Shown here: piece after piece, positions 22,860 through 33,166 of the stretch
How positions within the stretch are numbered: the first letter of the stretch is position 1
Layout of the letters: each line of letters opens with the position of its first letter
Source of the DNA: Sporosarcina thermotolerans
GTDB lineage: Bacteria > Bacillota > Bacilli > Bacillales_A > Planococcaceae
Direction of reading: 5' to 3'
DNA length: 64,000 bases
Assembly: GCF_030067815.1 (NCBI RefSeq)
Contig: NZ_CP125968.1
Location: forward strand, 477,501 to 541,500
Notes under the pieces: generated by a model
Told to the model about the DNA's origin: nothing
The model's database searches: none
Seen by the model: only the letters and a program-made list of their open reading frames with translations
Made by a program: the position numbers and the translations under genes

Positions 22860-23406
22860 ATCTCCCGTATGCAAGTTGCAACGCACGGGAAATAACTCTG
22901 CTCATTTCAAAGGGAAGGTGTAGTCGAGTGCTTTGAAGGACTGCCTGCTCCATAAATCCAGATATGTTAACAACCCCTTTAATGGATAAATTACCGACAG
23001 GCGGCAAAGCCTTTCCAACAGCTTTTCCTGGGTAAAGAGGTCCATTATGCAATAATAGTTGTCCAATCGAGTCGTTTTTTCCTAAACATGCGTCGATCGC
23101 TACAATGAACGTTGAAGGATCCTGTTCGAATGTTTCATCCAAATGTTTTTGTAGATTAAGTGCATGTAAGGGTTTCTCCAGTGTTCCTATTACGGAAAAC
23201 GGAAACAGTAAAGATTCTGATAAATGAGAACCTGTCAGGGGACCCAGTGCGTCTCCCGTAGATCGATCAGTTCCAATGCAGAAGAATGAAATTGAATCGT
23301 TTTGGAAGGGAATATGCTTGAGAAAAAATGAACTAAGATTCCAAACAGCGCCTGTGGCATCATAATGTATCCGGAAATCATAATCCGTAGAAAGTGTTGA
23401 GTGCAT
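22834..23406 (-). CDS. yyaC: Spore protease-like protein YyaC
   Basis: DUF1256 family, related to the GPR spore protease; found in endospore formers near spo0J. The family core is seen in FFCIGTDRSTGDALGPLTGS and VAIDACLGK. About 190 residues. ATG 23406 (MHSTLSTDYDF) is chosen because GGAG lies 8 nt upstream; a TTG at 23436 lacks a ribosome-binding site. Opposite in direction to its neighbours. Its presence suggests that the organism sporulates. Confidence 0.88.
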   Translation of the reverse strand: MHSTLSTDYDFRIHYDATGAVWNLSSFFLKHIPFQNDSISFFCIGTDRSTGDALGPLTGSHLSESLLFPFSVIGTLEKPLHALNLQKHLDETFEQDPSTFIVAIDACLGKNDSIGQLLLHNGPLYPGKAVGKALPPVGNLSIKGVVNISGFMEQAVLQSTRLHLPFEMSRVISRALQLAYGRFKTDNGQL

Positions 23407-23500
23407 GACAAAACTCCATTCTTGTATTGTAGTCAAAATGATTGATTGTTTAGCAGTATACGCGACTATGATGAGTTTTATACTGAAAGGAAGTTTGTAA

Positions 23501-24394
23501 GTGACGAAGGAGAATATGGAGAAGTTAATCGAGTTTTTTTTTTAGTGATGACACTGAAAAAGTAAGTAAATTCTTTTTTAATGAACAGGTTTGGATTGGC
23601 CTTCTCTTAGTTGCTGTTAGGATTGCTTTTATCATCGCCATTGCCTTCATCGTTGTACATGCCGGAAAATTCATCATTAGACGGTTATTCAGGATTAAGT
23701 TGAGAGGTCCGATACGTAGAGAAGAAAGACGTGAGAGGACTTTACTAAAGTTACTGGAGAATACTCTTAGCTACGTCGTCTACTTTTCTGCGATTTTAGC
23801 CATCCTACAAGAGTTCAATATAGATGTGAAAGGACTTGTTGCAGGGGCGGGGGTGTTGGGCCTCGCAGTAGGATTTGGAGCCCAGAGCCTTGTGAAAGAT
23901 GTTATTTCAGGTTTTTTCATTTTATTTGAAGATCAGTTTTCTGTAGGGGATTATGTGAAAATTGGTACGGCAGAAGGTATGGTAGAAGAGATTGGACTAC
24001 GAACTACAAAATTGAAAAACTTCACGGGTGAAATTTTCATTTTGCCAAACGGTACAATTTCACAAGTAGTCAACTATTCCATGAAAAATTCATTGGCAAT
24101 TGTCATGTAACGATTCCATTTGAATTAGGCATAGAGAAAGTTGAAAAATCCATTAATGAATTCCTACAATCATTCAATAAGGATAATCCAGATTTACTCG
24201 GAAAACCTAAATTAATAGGTGCGAATGATTTTACTGAAAACTCCGTAATTGAACGAATCATTGTGGAAACAAAACCGATGCGTCATTTTGATACAGCAAG
24301 AAATATAGGAATTGGGTTGAAGAAGTATTTAGGAGAGCAAGGAATCGAAATCCCATATCCAACACTTGTAACAAAGTCATTTGATAACCAATAG
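23501..24394 (+). CDS. Small-conductance mechanosensitive channel MscS family (two indels)
   Basis: Osmotic safety-valve channel. In the restored frame: N-terminal helices (VWIGLLLVAVRIAFIIAIAFIVV), a second pair, then the pore-lining helix and beta domain with GAGVLGLAVGFGAQSLVKDVISGFF and FSVGDYVKIG. A run of ten T at 23534-23543 (nine expected) breaks the start region, and a missing A near 24105 (AIVNVTIPF) breaks the C-terminus, which continues to TAG at 24394. Start GTG 23501 or ATG 23516. About 297 residues, similar to B. subtilis YkuT-type proteins. Confidence 0.88.
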
Positions 24395-24417
24395 GGATGA
24401 AAGGGGAGGTTGAGCAT

Positions 24418-24621
24418 ATGGCGGATAAAATTTTTCAATTGAATGACGTGGTTGAGATGAAAAAACCGCATCCATGTGGTAAGAATGCTTGGAAAATCAT
24501 TAGAATGGGCGCGGATATCCGTATCAAATGTGAAGGATGCGGACATAGCGTCATGATTCCTCGAAATGAGTTTGCAAAAAAGATGAAAAAGGTGCTTATT
24601 AAAGGCGAAGTTGAACATTAA
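24418..24621 (+). CDS. yyzM: DUF951 family protein YyzM
   Basis: Small protein of 67 residues with a Cys-rich core: KKPHPCGKNAW and IKCEGCGHSVMIPR, which looks like a zinc-ribbon-type fold. DUF951; conserved upstream of ychF in Bacillales, function unknown. ATG 24418 with AAAGGGGAGG 7 nt upstream. Confidence 0.9.
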   Translation: MADKIFQLNDVVEMKKPHPCGKNAWKIIRMGADIRIKCEGCGHSVMIPRNEFAKKMKKVLIKGEVEH

Positions 24622-24706
24622 TTAGACAGAGACCCAAACAATTCTTATAATAGAAGAGTTGTAATGAGTATAATGAAATTGACCTATATGAAAGGTTGGG
24701 AAATAA

Positions 24707-25807
24707 ATGGCGTTAACAGCAGGAATCGTTGGTTTACCAAACGTCGGGAAATCGACATTATTCAACGCAATTACGAAGGCTGGAGCAGAGGCTGCAAATT
24801 ACCCGTTCTGTACAATCGATCCGAACGTTGGAATAGTGGAAGTACCTGATGAGCGACTTCAAAAATTGACAGAGTTAGTTGTACCTAAAAAGACAGTACC
24901 AACCGCTTTTGAGTTTACGGATATTGCCGGAATCGTTGAAGGTGCAAGTAAAGGGGAAGGGTTAGGAAACAAATTCCTATCTCATATTCGTGAAGTAGAT
25001 GCGATTTGCCAGGTAGTCCGTTGCTTCAATGATGAAAATATCACCCATGTGTCGGGTAAAGTAAATCCAATTGACGATATAGAGGTCATCAACCTTGAAC
25101 TAATCCTCGCTGATATGGAAAGCGTGGACAAGCGATTGACACGTGTATCCAAGATGGCGAAACAGAAAGACAAGGATTCAATGGCTGAAGAGCCTGTGTT
25201 GATAAAACTGAAAGAGGCTTTTGAGAATGAAAAGCCTGCCCGCTCAGTGGAATTGACTCCTGAAGAGTTCCAACTGATTAAAGGAATGCATTTATTAACA
25301 ATCAAGCCAATGCTATATGTTGCGAATGTGTCTGAAGATGAAATTGCTGAAGCAGATTCGAATGAGTATGTGAATACGGTTCGTGAATTTGCGAAGCAGG
25401 ACAATGCAGAAGTGATCGTCGTTTGTGCGAAAATCGAGGAAGAAATGGCTGAATTAGACGAGGAAGAGAAAGAAATGTTCCTGGAAGAGTTAGGCATTAA
25501 AGAATCAGGCCTCGATCAGCTGATCAAAGCGGCTTATCACTTATTAGGATTGGCTACTTACTTCACAGCAGGCGTTCAGGAAGTACGTGCATGGACGTTC
25601 CGTAAAGGAATGAAAGCACCACAATGTGCCGGCATTATTCATACCGACTTCGAACGTGGCTTCATCCGTGCGGAAACAGTAGCATACGATGCTCTTGTTA
25701 ATGCGGGGTCAATGACAGCTGCAAAAGAAGCAGGTAAGGTTCGTTTGGAAGGAAAAGAGTATATCGTTCAAGACGGCGATGTAATGTTGTTCCGTTTTAA
25801 CGTGTAA
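24707..25807 (+). CDS. ychF: Redox-regulated ATPase YchF (Obg-like)
   Basis: TRAFAC-class NTPase of the OLA1/YchF group that prefers ATP and contacts the ribosome. G1 GLPNVGKSTLFNAIT, G3 DIAGIVEGASKGEGLGNKFL, followed by a coiled coil and a C-terminal TGS domain (AYDALVNAGSMTAAKEAGKVR.. in the conserved region). 366 residues, full length. Known as YyaF in B. subtilis. Confidence 0.96.
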   Translation: MALTAGIVGLPNVGKSTLFNAITKAGAEAANYPFCTIDPNVGIVEVPDERLQKLTELVVPKKTVPTAFEFTDIAGIVEGASKGEGLGNKFLSHIREVDAICQVVRCFNDENITHVSGKVNPIDDIEVINLELILADMESVDKRLTRVSKMAKQKDKDSMAEEPVLIKLKEAFENEKPARSVELTPEEFQLIKGMHLLTIKPMLYVANVSEDEIAEADSNEYVNTVREFAKQDNAEVIVVCAKIEEEMAELDEEEKEMFLEELGIKESGLDQLIKAAYHLLGLATYFTAGVQEVRAWTFRKGMKAPQCAGIIHTDFERGFIRAETVAYDALVNAGSMTAAKEAGKVRLEGKEYIVQDGDVMLFRFNV

Positions 25808-25810
25808 TAT

Positions 25811-25851
25811 AAAACAACCGGCAAAGGATAATTATCCTTGCCGGTTGTTTT
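25811..25851. terminator. Bidirectional terminator between ychF and DUF3267 gene
   Basis: Arms AAAACAACCGGCAA / TTGCCGGTTGTTTT with inner AGGATAA / TTATCCT. A run on one side and T run on the other suit both convergent genes. Confidence 0.9.
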
Positions 25852-26411
25852 CATTGTATATGTTTTCCTGGTTCAAATAAGTATAACCTCGGCAACTGGG
25901 GGTCATCTTTAACAAGCCAATCATCAGGAAGTTTTTTCAACTCTTTATGCATCGCAAAGTCACCGGCTGCTCCACCAATCAGAAAGGCGGCAAGAGTGAT
26001 CAAAACCCCATTTCCGATAACAAGACCAATGATTGCTGGCAATACCCCGGTCGTCCAAAAAGGAAGCAGTAAGGCCATACGAATAGCCTTATTCGTCATA
26101 GGGACGTCTGTTGTCGCATAGGCAATGCCTAACTTAAGATTCACGCCAACAACCATCTTCTTCCAAGGAACCCCACCGAAAACCCTGAAACCAAGCAAGT
26201 GAAAAAGTTCATGAAGAACAATTAAAAGTATATAACCACCTACAAAATACAAAAAAGTCCAGATCGTAATCGAATAAGAAAGCCCACCCTCAATAAGCAT
26301 TCTCATAACAAGTAGCCCAATAAGTGTAAAGAAAGAAATCCACATCCCTCCCTTAGCCACCTTAGGCAAATCTATCTCAATAACCTTATCCGGTTCACCA
26401 AAACTCCCCAT
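25851..26411 (-). CDS. DUF3267 putative membrane zinc metalloprotease
   Basis: 186-residue membrane protein with about four hydrophobic segments and an HExxH motif in LIVLHELFHLLGFRVFGG, placed at the end of a membrane helix as in site-2-protease-like enzymes. DUF3267 assignment from the motif and layout; substrate unknown. ATG 26411 with GAGGTGA upstream. Convergent with ychF. Confidence 0.85.
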   Translation of the reverse strand: MGSFGEPDKVIEIDLPKVAKGGMWISFFTLIGLLVMRMLIEGGLSYSITIWTFLYFVGGYILLIVLHELFHLLGFRVFGGVPWKKMVVGVNLKLGIAYATTDVPMTNKAIRMALLLPFWTTGVLPAIIGLVIGNGVLITLAAFLIGGAAGDFAMHKELKKLPDDWLVKDDPQLPRLYLFEPGKHIQ

Positions 26412-26479
26412 AAAATCACCTCGTATTTTCAGTATACACGATTCGGATAAGTTGAAATTAAAATTAATCAGTACTCGCC

Positions 26480-26702
26480 GAGGATTGGAGTGAAAGGCGG
26501 CGACTCCTGTGGGATTAAGCGAAAGCCGTTACGAAGAACGGCTTTTGCGAGTAAAAGCGAAGCGTTACGAGCAGGAATGCCGAAACGGATGCCTTAATTT
26601 CTGCAAAGAACGCAGAAATACGGCAAATCGAACCCTTCGCTGTTCGATTGGCTCACCCGCGCCCCACGGAAAGCGTCCGCCTGGAACGGAAATCAGTGAT
26701 TA
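26480..26702. repeat. Dispersed structured repeat, copy 2 (~220 bp)
   Basis: Second copy of the element at 16356-16577. Begins AGGATTGGAGTGAAAGG and ends AAGCGTCCGCCTGGAACGG. Hairpins AAAGCCGTT / AACGGCTTT, TTTCTGC / GCAGAAA and CGAAC / GTTCG are kept despite sequence changes. Situated between the DUF3267 gene and the rpsF promoter; no coding sequence supported. Confidence 0.85.
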
Positions 26703-26727
26703 AAGAAACTTCATTTTTATTTAATAG

Positions 26728-26756
26728 TTGAATATCCAAACATATCATGCTAAAAT
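26728..26756 (+). promoter_or_regulatory. Sigma-A promoter of rpsF-ssb-rpsR
   Basis: TTGAAT at 26728-26733, 17-nt spacer and TAAAAT at 26751-26756; 80 bp before rpsF. Confidence 0.7.
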
Positions 26757-26767
26757 ATGATGATGTG

Positions 26768-26820
26768 AGTAATAACATTACTTACTCCTTGCCCGCCGTC
26801 ATAAGTGGGCCAAAGTCCAT
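26768..26820 (+). promoter_or_regulatory. Candidate S6:S18 ribosomal-protein leader
   Basis: The rpsF leader contains GCCCGCCG, a short loop and GTGGGC, which can fold into a hairpin with a CCG bulge. This resembles the S6:S18-binding leader known upstream of rpsF in many bacteria, where the protein pair represses its own operon. Assigned by position and pattern only. Confidence 0.5.
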
Positions 26821-26836
26821 AAGGAGGTGACTAAAG

Positions 26837-27124
26837 ATGAGAAAGTACGAAATCATGTACATCATCCGTCCAACAGTAGAAGATGAAGCTAAAAAAGCGT
26901 TGATCACTCGTTTCGATGACATCCTAACTTCAAACGGAGCGGAAATCATCGAGTCGAAAGAGTGGGGCAAGCGTCGTCTTGCATACGAAATCGACGACCT
27001 ACGTGAAGGCTTCTACCAATTGGTAACAGCTAACGCAGGTACTGAAGCAATCGATGAATTCAATCGTCTTGCGAACATTAATGAAGATATCATTCGTTAT
27101 ATGGCTGTTCGTCTTGACAACTAA
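26837..27124 (+). CDS. rpsF: 30S ribosomal protein S6
   Basis: 95-residue S6 ([20 protein letters not shown]), which pairs with S18 on the 30S platform. RBS AAGGAGGTGA lies 6-7 nt before ATG. First gene of rpsF-ssb-rpsR. Confidence 0.97.
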   Translation: MRKYEIMYIIRPTVEDEAKKALITRFDDILTSNGAEIIESKEWGKRRLAYEIDDLREGFYQLVTANAGTEAIDEFNRLANINEDIIRYMAVRLDN

Positions 27125-27188
27125 TCTATAAAGAACGAAAAAGCTGTAAAAAGTATTACTTGAAATTGATGAGGGAGGTTGGAATCTG

Positions 27189-27697
27189 ATGATTAACCGT
27201 GTCGTTTTAGTTGGCCGATTGACAAAGATCCTGAACTCAAGTACACACAGGGCGGTGTAGCAGTAACACGCTTCACACTTGCGGTAAATCGAACATTCTC
27301 GAACCAACAGGGAGAGCGTGAAGCTGATTTCATCAACTGTGTCACATGGAGGAAACAGGCAGAGAACACTGCAAACTTTTTGCGCAAAGGAAGTCTTGCC
27401 GGAATCGAAGGTCGTATTCAAACGAGTAGTTTCGATGGACAAGATGGTAAACGTGTCTTTATGACGGAAGTTGTAGCAGATAGCGTACAGTTCCTTGAGC
27501 CGCGTAGTGCGAACTCTGAAAAATCTGGAGCTGCTTATGGTAGTGCACCACGAAACGAACAACCTTATTATCAGAACCAGCAGCCAAATCAACAATATCA
27601 ACAACCAAGTCAACAAAATTATACACGCACTGACAATGACCCGTTCGCAGCGGGCAGCGGTCCGATAGAAGTATCGGATGACGACTTGCCGTTCTGA
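27189..27697 (+). CDS. ssb: Single-stranded DNA-binding protein (one-base deletion)
   Basis: Tetrameric SSB that coats single-stranded DNA at the fork. N-terminal OB fold ([17 protein letters not shown] in the restored frame, then [14 protein letters not shown]), glutamine/asparagine-rich linker ([15 protein letters not shown]) and the acidic tip DDDLPF that recruits partners. The frame is lost at A run 27224-27226 (AAAA expected) near codon 13. About 169 residues. RBS GAGGGAGG before ATG 27189. Confidence 0.95.
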
Positions 27698-27741
27698 TCA
27701 GGCATTGCCATTGACGTAATCAAGTAAGGAGGGAAAGCGAT

Positions 27742-27978
27742 ATGGCACCACGCCGTGGAGGTAAAAGACGCCGTAAAGTCTGCTATTTTACATCAAATAA
27801 CATTACACGTATCGATTATAAAGATACTGATCTACTTAAGAAATTCGTTTCTGAACGTGGGAAAATCTTGCCTCGCCGTGTAACTGGTACAAGCGCAAAA
27901 TATCAACGTAAATTAACGACTGCTATTAAACGTGCTCGTATTATGGCACTTCTTCCGTTCGTAGCGGAAGAAAGATAA
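27742..27978 (+). CDS. rpsR: 30S ribosomal protein S18
   Basis: 78-residue basic protein, [16 protein letters not shown] start and [20 protein letters not shown] near the end, the S18 signature. RBS AAGGAGG before ATG 27742. Last gene of rpsF-ssb-rpsR; a terminator follows. Confidence 0.97.
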   Translation: MAPRRGGKRRRKVCYFTSNNITRIDYKDTDLLKKFVSERGKILPRRVTGTSAKYQRKLTTAIKRARIMALLPFVAEER

Positions 27979-27987
27979 AAAACACTT

Positions 27988-28034
27988 TAACCGCCTTGTG
28001 AAACGGGTTTTCCCGGTCCAAAGGCGGTTTTTTA
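27988..28034 (+). terminator. Terminator after rpsR
   Basis: TAACCGCCTT / AAGGCGGTTT arms with an inner imperfect stem, followed by TTTTTTA. Confidence 0.88.
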
Positions 28035-28167
28035 TTGGCCAAAAGATGCGCATATACAGTCTTTGGTTTAATGGTTCCAATCATGATACAATTAAAGGAA
28101 CTCACATTCAATAAGACGACAGACGAAGATGAGATAGTAGTCAGTTGTTGGACGGAGGAAAAGACTG

Positions 28168-29106
28168 ATGCAAGACCATTCAAAGAAAATTAAATACGGT
28201 GCAATGATGCTTGCATTATTCACCATACTTTTGGCGGGGGTTTTTTTTATCCCGTTAATTGGACTGATAGTCATGTTTTTCCTTCCTCTACCGATTATTC
28301 TTTATCGATTACGGGAAGATAGAAAAACGACATCATATGTTGTTTTATCGGCAGGTCTACTTGCTTTACTTTTAGGAGGCCCTATACTGCTGCCTTTTGC
28401 CCTCGTTTTTGGGATTCTTGGCTTTCTTATTGCTGAGTCTCTATTACTTGGGAAATCCAAATTATATATCTTTATGAGTTCCGGTCTTGTTTTGATCATC
28501 GTTGGAATTTTAACCTATCTCATGTTGGCTTTGTTCTTTGAGGTCAATATCATGGATAGTTTGATGGCAGTGTTGAAGGAGTCAGAGAACCAATTCAAGG
28601 CTTCATTAAATGAATTCGGCGCATTACCGGAAGGATACGAAAATGTTGTTGCCGAGGCATTCATGTTATACCGATCCTCAATTCCGGCTGTCTTTATATT
28701 ATCCGTGTATGCATTCGCATTCATTATGGTAATCCCTAATCTCATGTTGCTCAGAAGACTTGGTCATAACGTACCGAAGTTCCCACCATTTCATCAAATG
28801 AAATTACCTGTGATCACCATTTTTATTTATGGGTTGTTTATTCTCTTACCCTTTGTGATGAAAATGACACCGGACTCTTCGACATATTTGCTTTATATTA
28901 ATGCGACGATAATTTTAAGGGTATTGTTATTATTACAAGGTCTATCATTGGTCCTTTATTTTATGTACAGGATGAAGCTGCCGGGGATTGTTACGTTTTT
29001 CTCAATAATTTTAGCCTTGTTATTTAATCCAATTACTATACTTCTTGGCATACTTGATATAGGCGTGAATATCCGAGCTTGGATCAAGAAGGACAACTCG
29101 AAGTAA
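28168..29106 (+). CDS. yybS: DUF2232 membrane protein YybS
   Basis: 312-residue polytopic membrane protein (about eight hydrophobic segments), DUF2232, found directly upstream of gdpP in Bacillales. Function unknown; an ECF-transporter-like S-component fold has been suggested for DUF2232. ATG 28168 with GGAGG upstream. 12 bp before gdpP, so one operon yybS-gdpP-rplI-dnaC is likely. Confidence 0.88.
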   Translation: MQDHSKKIKYGAMMLALFTILLAGVFFIPLIGLIVMFFLPLPIILYRLREDRKTTSYVVLSAGLLALLLGGPILLPFALVFGILGFLIAESLLLGKSKLYIFMSSGLVLIIVGILTYLMLALFFEVNIMDSLMAVLKESENQFKASLNEFGALPEGYENVVAEAFMLYRSSIPAVFILSVYAFAFIMVIPNLMLLRRLGHNVPKFPPFHQMKLPVITIFIYGLFILLPFVMKMTPDSSTYLLYINATIILRVLLLLQGLSLVLYFMYRMKLPGIVTFFSIILALLFNPITILLGILDIGVNIRAWIKKDNSK

Positions 29107-29118
29107 GGGGATGAGAAA

Positions 29119-31089
29119 ATGAAGTCGTTTTTTAGAAGAAGGGCTATCCGATATCCATTGATTATCATTTCTCTCCTTGGATTGATAGCCGCTGTCCTTA
29201 TATTCTTATTGAACTTCTGGGCCGGCCTTTTATTTACAATCCCTTTTATATTGGCAATAGGGTTCGCTTGGAAGCTTGAGGAGCAAACTTATATCGAGAC
29301 GGAAAAGCATATTGAATCACTTTCCTATCGGATGAAGAAGGTTGGGGAGGAAGCGCTCCTTGAACTGCCGATTGCAATTATCCTTTTCAATGAAAAGTAT
29401 CTCGTCGAGTGGGCGAACCCTTTCGCTGCTGCTATCTTCAAAAAAGAGACACTGATAGGGGATGAATTGTTCCATCTCTCTGAAACATTCCATTCAATCT
29501 TAAAGAATGAAGAACAAGATACACCACCACTAAAGGTTGGTGATTCAACCTTTAAGGTCGTCTACAGGCCAGAAGAAAAACTTCTCTACCTGTTTGACAT
29601 TACTGATAAAGTAAGTATGGAATCTCTTTATTATAAAGATCGGACAGTACTTGGAATTATGCTTATCGACAATTACGATGAACTTTCCCAAACGATGGAT
29701 GACTCCACAAGGAGCCATCTGAATTCTCTCGTTACATCCCTTGTGAATGACTGGGCAACCGAGAACGGGATATTCGTGAAAAGGATTGCTTCAGATCGTT
29801 TTATGGCAGTATTCAACGAGGGTATTTTATCTAAATTGGAAACTGCAAAATTCACGATACTTGATGATATTAGGGAAAAGACGGCAAAGCAGAATGCAGG
29901 CTTGACGTTAAGTATTGGAGTCGGGACAGGATCCGCTTCACTTACCGAGTTAGGAGAGCTTGCCCAGTCCAGCCTGGATCTTGTATTGGGCCGTGGCGGA
30001 GATCAAGTGGCGATCAAGCGCACCGATGGAAAGCTGAAGTTCTACGGAGGCAAGACCAACCCGGTGGAAAAAAGGACTCGTGTACGTGCGAGGGTCATCT
30101 CACATGCATTGCGGGATTTGATCCAGGGCAGCGATAAGGTATTAGTCATGGGTCATAAAATGCCGGACATGGATGCAATAGGGGCGTCAATCGGTGTACA
30201 GAAGATGGCCCGGATGAACAATGTCAAAGGGTATGTCGTCCTCAATTTCGAGGAGTTAGATGGCAGTGTAACTCGATTGATGGATGAGATAAAGGAGAAT
30301 GATGAGTTGTTTGAACAATTCATTGACCCTGAAACTGCATTATCGATGTTGACAGAAAAATCGCTTCTTGTGATCGTTGACACGCATAAGCCAAGCATGG
30401 TCATTGATGACCGGTTGATCGGCAAGGCAGAAAAGGTCGTTGTCATCGATCATCATAGACGGGGAGAGGAATTCATCAACAACACGATGCTAGTTTACAT
30501 GGAACCTTACGCGTCATCTACTGCGGAGCTTGTTACAGAATTACTTGAATACCAGCCGAAACATGAAAAGTTAACGAAGTTAGAGGCAACTACCTTGCTC
30601 GCAGGGATTGTAGTCGATACGAAGAGCTTCACGTTACGGACAGGATCCAGAACCTTTGAGGCTGCATCTTATTTACGGACATATGGGGCTGACACGGTAC
30701 TTGTGCAACGTCTTCTGAAGGAGGACATTGATACGTATATTGAGCGCTCCAAGATTATAGAAACAGTTGAGCTGTCACCGTCAGGTATTGCAATTGCCAA
30801 AGGCCAGGATGGAGTGGCATATGGTTCTGTTCTAATTGCACAGACAGCTGATATTCTTTTGACGATGAAAGGGGTAGTCGCCTCTTTCGTGATTGCACCA
30901 CGTGCAGATGGGAAAATTGGCATCAGCGCAAGGTCACTTGGGGAACTTAACGTCCAACTCGTTATGGAAGAACTTGGCGGTGGGGGTCATTTGACTAATG
31001 CGGCCTGCCAGTTTGATGTGGAAACGGTAAAAGAAGCGGAGGATATATTGAAAGCCGCTATAGAAGATAAATTGGAAAGGGGAAAATGA
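29119..31089 (+). CDS. gdpP: Cyclic-di-AMP phosphodiesterase GdpP
   Basis: Membrane-bound DHH/DHHA1 phosphodiesterase that hydrolyses c-di-AMP, thus tuning cell-wall and potassium homeostasis. Two N-terminal membrane helices (about 13-50), a PAS-type haem/ligand domain (about 60-150), a degenerate GGDEF ([10 protein letters not shown] region), then DHH with [13 protein letters not shown] and VVVIDHHRR, and DHHA1 ending with [12 protein letters not shown]. 656 residues, intact. Its stop overlaps the region immediately before rplI. Confidence 0.95.
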   Translation: MKSFFRRRAIRYPLIIISLLGLIAAVLIFLLNFWAGLLFTIPFILAIGFAWKLEEQTYIETEKHIESLSYRMKKVGEEALLELPIAIILFNEKYLVEWANPFAAAIFKKETLIGDELFHLSETFHSILKNEEQDTPPLKVGDSTFKVVYRPEEKLLYLFDITDKVSMESLYYKDRTVLGIMLIDNYDELSQTMDDSTRSHLNSLVTSLVNDWATENGIFVKRIASDRFMAVFNEGILSKLETAKFTILDDIREKTAKQNAGLTLSIGVGTGSASLTELGELAQSSLDLVLGRGGDQVAIKRTDGKLKFYGGKTNPVEKRTRVRARVISHALRDLIQGSDKVLVMGHKMPDMDAIGASIGVQKMARMNNVKGYVVLNFEELDGSVTRLMDEIKENDELFEQFIDPETALSMLTEKSLLVIVDTHKPSMVIDDRLIGKAEKVVVIDHHRRGEEFINNTMLVYMEPYASSTAELVTELLEYQPKHEKLTKLEATTLLAGIVVDTKSFTLRTGSRTFEAASYLRTYGADTVLVQRLLKEDIDTYIERSKIIETVELSPSGIAIAKGQDGVAYGSVLIAQTADILLTMKGVVASFVIAPRADGKIGISARSLGELNVQLVMEELGGGGHLTNAACQFDVETVKEAEDILKAAIEDKLERGK

Positions 31090-31091
31090 CG

Positions 31092-31538
31092 ATGAAAGTA
31101 ATTTTATTGAAAGATGTTAAAGGGCAAGGTAAAAAAGGTGAGGTAAAAGAAGTTTCAGTAGGATATGCACAAAACTTTCTATTGAAAAACAAGTTGGCAA
31201 TTGAAGCAACACCTGCAAATCTAAGTCAGCTTGATGGCCAGAAAAAACGTGCTGAAAAAGATGCAGCACAGGAATTGGCAGAAGCGAAAAAGTTGAAAGA
31301 ACTTATTGATGAAAAAACAGTTGAAATGAAAGCAAAATCCGGAGAAGGCGGTCGTCTTTTCGGATCCATCACAACTAAACAAATCGCTGATGCTTTAGAA
31401 AAAAATCATAAAATCAAGGTGGATCGTCGTAAGATGGAACTGCCTGATGCAATTCGGTCACTTGGGTATACAAATGTGCCGATTAAATTGCACTCAGAAG
31501 TTACAGCTACGCTAAAGGTCCATGTAACAGAAGAGTGA
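31092..31538 (+). CDS. rplI: 50S ribosomal protein L9
   Basis: 148-residue L9: N-terminal rRNA-binding domain with the signature [20 protein letters not shown] and long connecting helix, C-terminal domain with [14 protein letters not shown] 31092 ([11 protein letters not shown]) preferred to ATG 31086, since AAAGGGG lies 8 nt before it; the gene begins 2 bp after gdpP. Confidence 0.96.
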   Translation: MKVILLKDVKGQGKKGEVKEVSVGYAQNFLLKNKLAIEATPANLSQLDGQKKRAEKDAAQELAEAKKLKELIDEKTVEMKAKSGEGGRLFGSITTKQIADALEKNHKIKVDRRKMELPDAIRSLGYTNVPIKLHSEVTATLKVHVTEE

Positions 31539-31554
31539 TAGGGAGCGATAATTG

Positions 31555-32909
31555 ATGGATCAGATGTATGATCGCGTTCCCCCGCATAACAATGAGGCAG
31601 AGCAGTCAGTCATAGGTGCAATCTTTTTACAACCGGAGGCACTAATTACGGCCTCCGAACTTCTTCAACCAGATGACTTTTACCGGACGGCGCATGAAAA
31701 AATCTTCAATACAATGCTTGTTTTAAGTGATAAAGGACAAGCGATTGATGTAGTTACTGTCACTGAAGAACTTTCTGCTAAGAAGGAATTGGAGGACGTC
31801 GGCGGGATCTCGTATTTGACTGAAATCGCTAACGCGGTGCCAACAGCAGCAAATATTGAGTATTACGCGAAAATCGTTGAAGAGAAAGCCATCTTAAGAC
31901 GTCTTATACGGGTTGCAACAAATATTGTCGAAGAAGGCTTCACGAAAGAGGATGAAGTAGAAGCGGTCCTTTCAGAAGCCGAGAAAAGGATCATGGAAGT
32001 CTCCAACCGAAAGAATGCCGGAGACTTTAAACATATAAAAGATGTGCTTGTAGAGACATACGATAATATCGAACTTCTCCATACAAGAAAAGGGGATGTC
32101 ACAGGTATTCCGACGGGCTTCAGGGATTTGGACAAGATTACTGCTGGCTTCCAGCGTAATGACCTTATTATTGTAGCTGCCGACCTTCCGTCGGTAAAAC
32201 GGCATTCGCATTAAATGTGGCACAAAACGTGGCAACAAAGACGGATGAAAACGTTGCGATCTTCAGTTTGGAGATGGGTGCGGAACAGCTCGTCATGCGT
32301 ATGCTTTGTGCCGAAGGGAATATTGATGCTCAGGTGTTGCGTACGGGTAATTTGGAGGCCGAAGATTGGCGAAAATTGACGATGGCGATGGGGTCACTTT
32401 CTAATGCTGGAATCTTTATAGATGATTCACCCGGTATCCGTATTAATGAAATCCGTTCGAAATGCAGACGGCTTCAACAGGAACATGGTCTTGGCATGAT
32501 TATGATCGATTATCTTCAGCTTATTATGGGAAGTGGTCGTTCGGGCGAGAACCGTCAGCAGGAAGTATCTGAAATCTCACGGTCCTTGAAGGCGTTAGCG
32601 CGGGAATTGAAAATACCTGTCATTGCACTTTCCCAGCTTTCCCGTGGTGTCGAACAACGTCAGGATAAACGCCCGATGATGTCTGACTTGCGGGAATCAG
32701 GAAGTATTGAGCAGGACGCGGATATTGTATCTTTCCTTTACCGGGAAGATTACTATGATAAAGAAACAGAGAATCAGAATATGATTGAAATCATCATTGC
32801 AAAACAACGTAATGGCCCAACAGGTACTGTAACTCTTGCTTTCGCGAAGGAATATAATAAATTCTTGAATATCGATTGGAGTCAGCATGAAATGTCGTCC
32901 TATCAATGA
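31555..32909 (+). CDS. dnaC: Replicative DNA helicase DnaC/DnaB (one-base deletion)
   Basis: Hexameric fork helicase (DnaB in E. coli, DnaC in Bacillus). N-terminal primase-interacting domain ([17 protein letters not shown]), then RecA-like ATPase with [20 protein letters not shown] and [11 protein letters not shown]. The frame breaks at CC 32180-32181 within the Walker A segment ([13 protein letters not shown] in the restored frame); one C restores it. Total about 451 residues. ATG 31555 with GGGAG 9 nt upstream. Essential gene, so sequence error is likely. Confidence 0.95.
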
Positions 32910-32912
32910 TAG

Positions 32913-32955
32913 AAGCCTTGATTTTCCTGTGTGTCAGGTAAATCAAGGCTTTTAA
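32913..32955 (+). terminator. Terminator after dnaC
   Basis: AAGCCTTGATTT / AAATCAAGGCTT arms with inner CCTG/CAGG, followed by TTTAATT. Confidence 0.88.
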
Positions 32956-33166
32956 TTATTTTGGGACTTTATGATCAAGCAAAATATTACATATTTCAAC
33001 CTAATATTTGGAAAATACTAAGAATATTTGGATACAATATCACAGTTTCATTACAAAGTGTCGGATTTTGCCAAGCAAGCTTGCGAATGTGTTAAATTAG
33101 AGAAGCGTGAAAACTTTCAGTATGATGGGTGCTTTATTGACACCTAATCGGAAGGAGTCTTAAACG

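Noticed and set aside
26509..26703. Short plus-strand gene upstream of rpsF
   Set aside because: It coincides exactly with the dispersed structured repeat; no start signal.
27616..27999. Long minus-strand reading frame across rpsF-ssb
   Set aside because: Antisense shadow of rpsF and ssb, kept open because the ssb coding frame lacks stops on the other strand.
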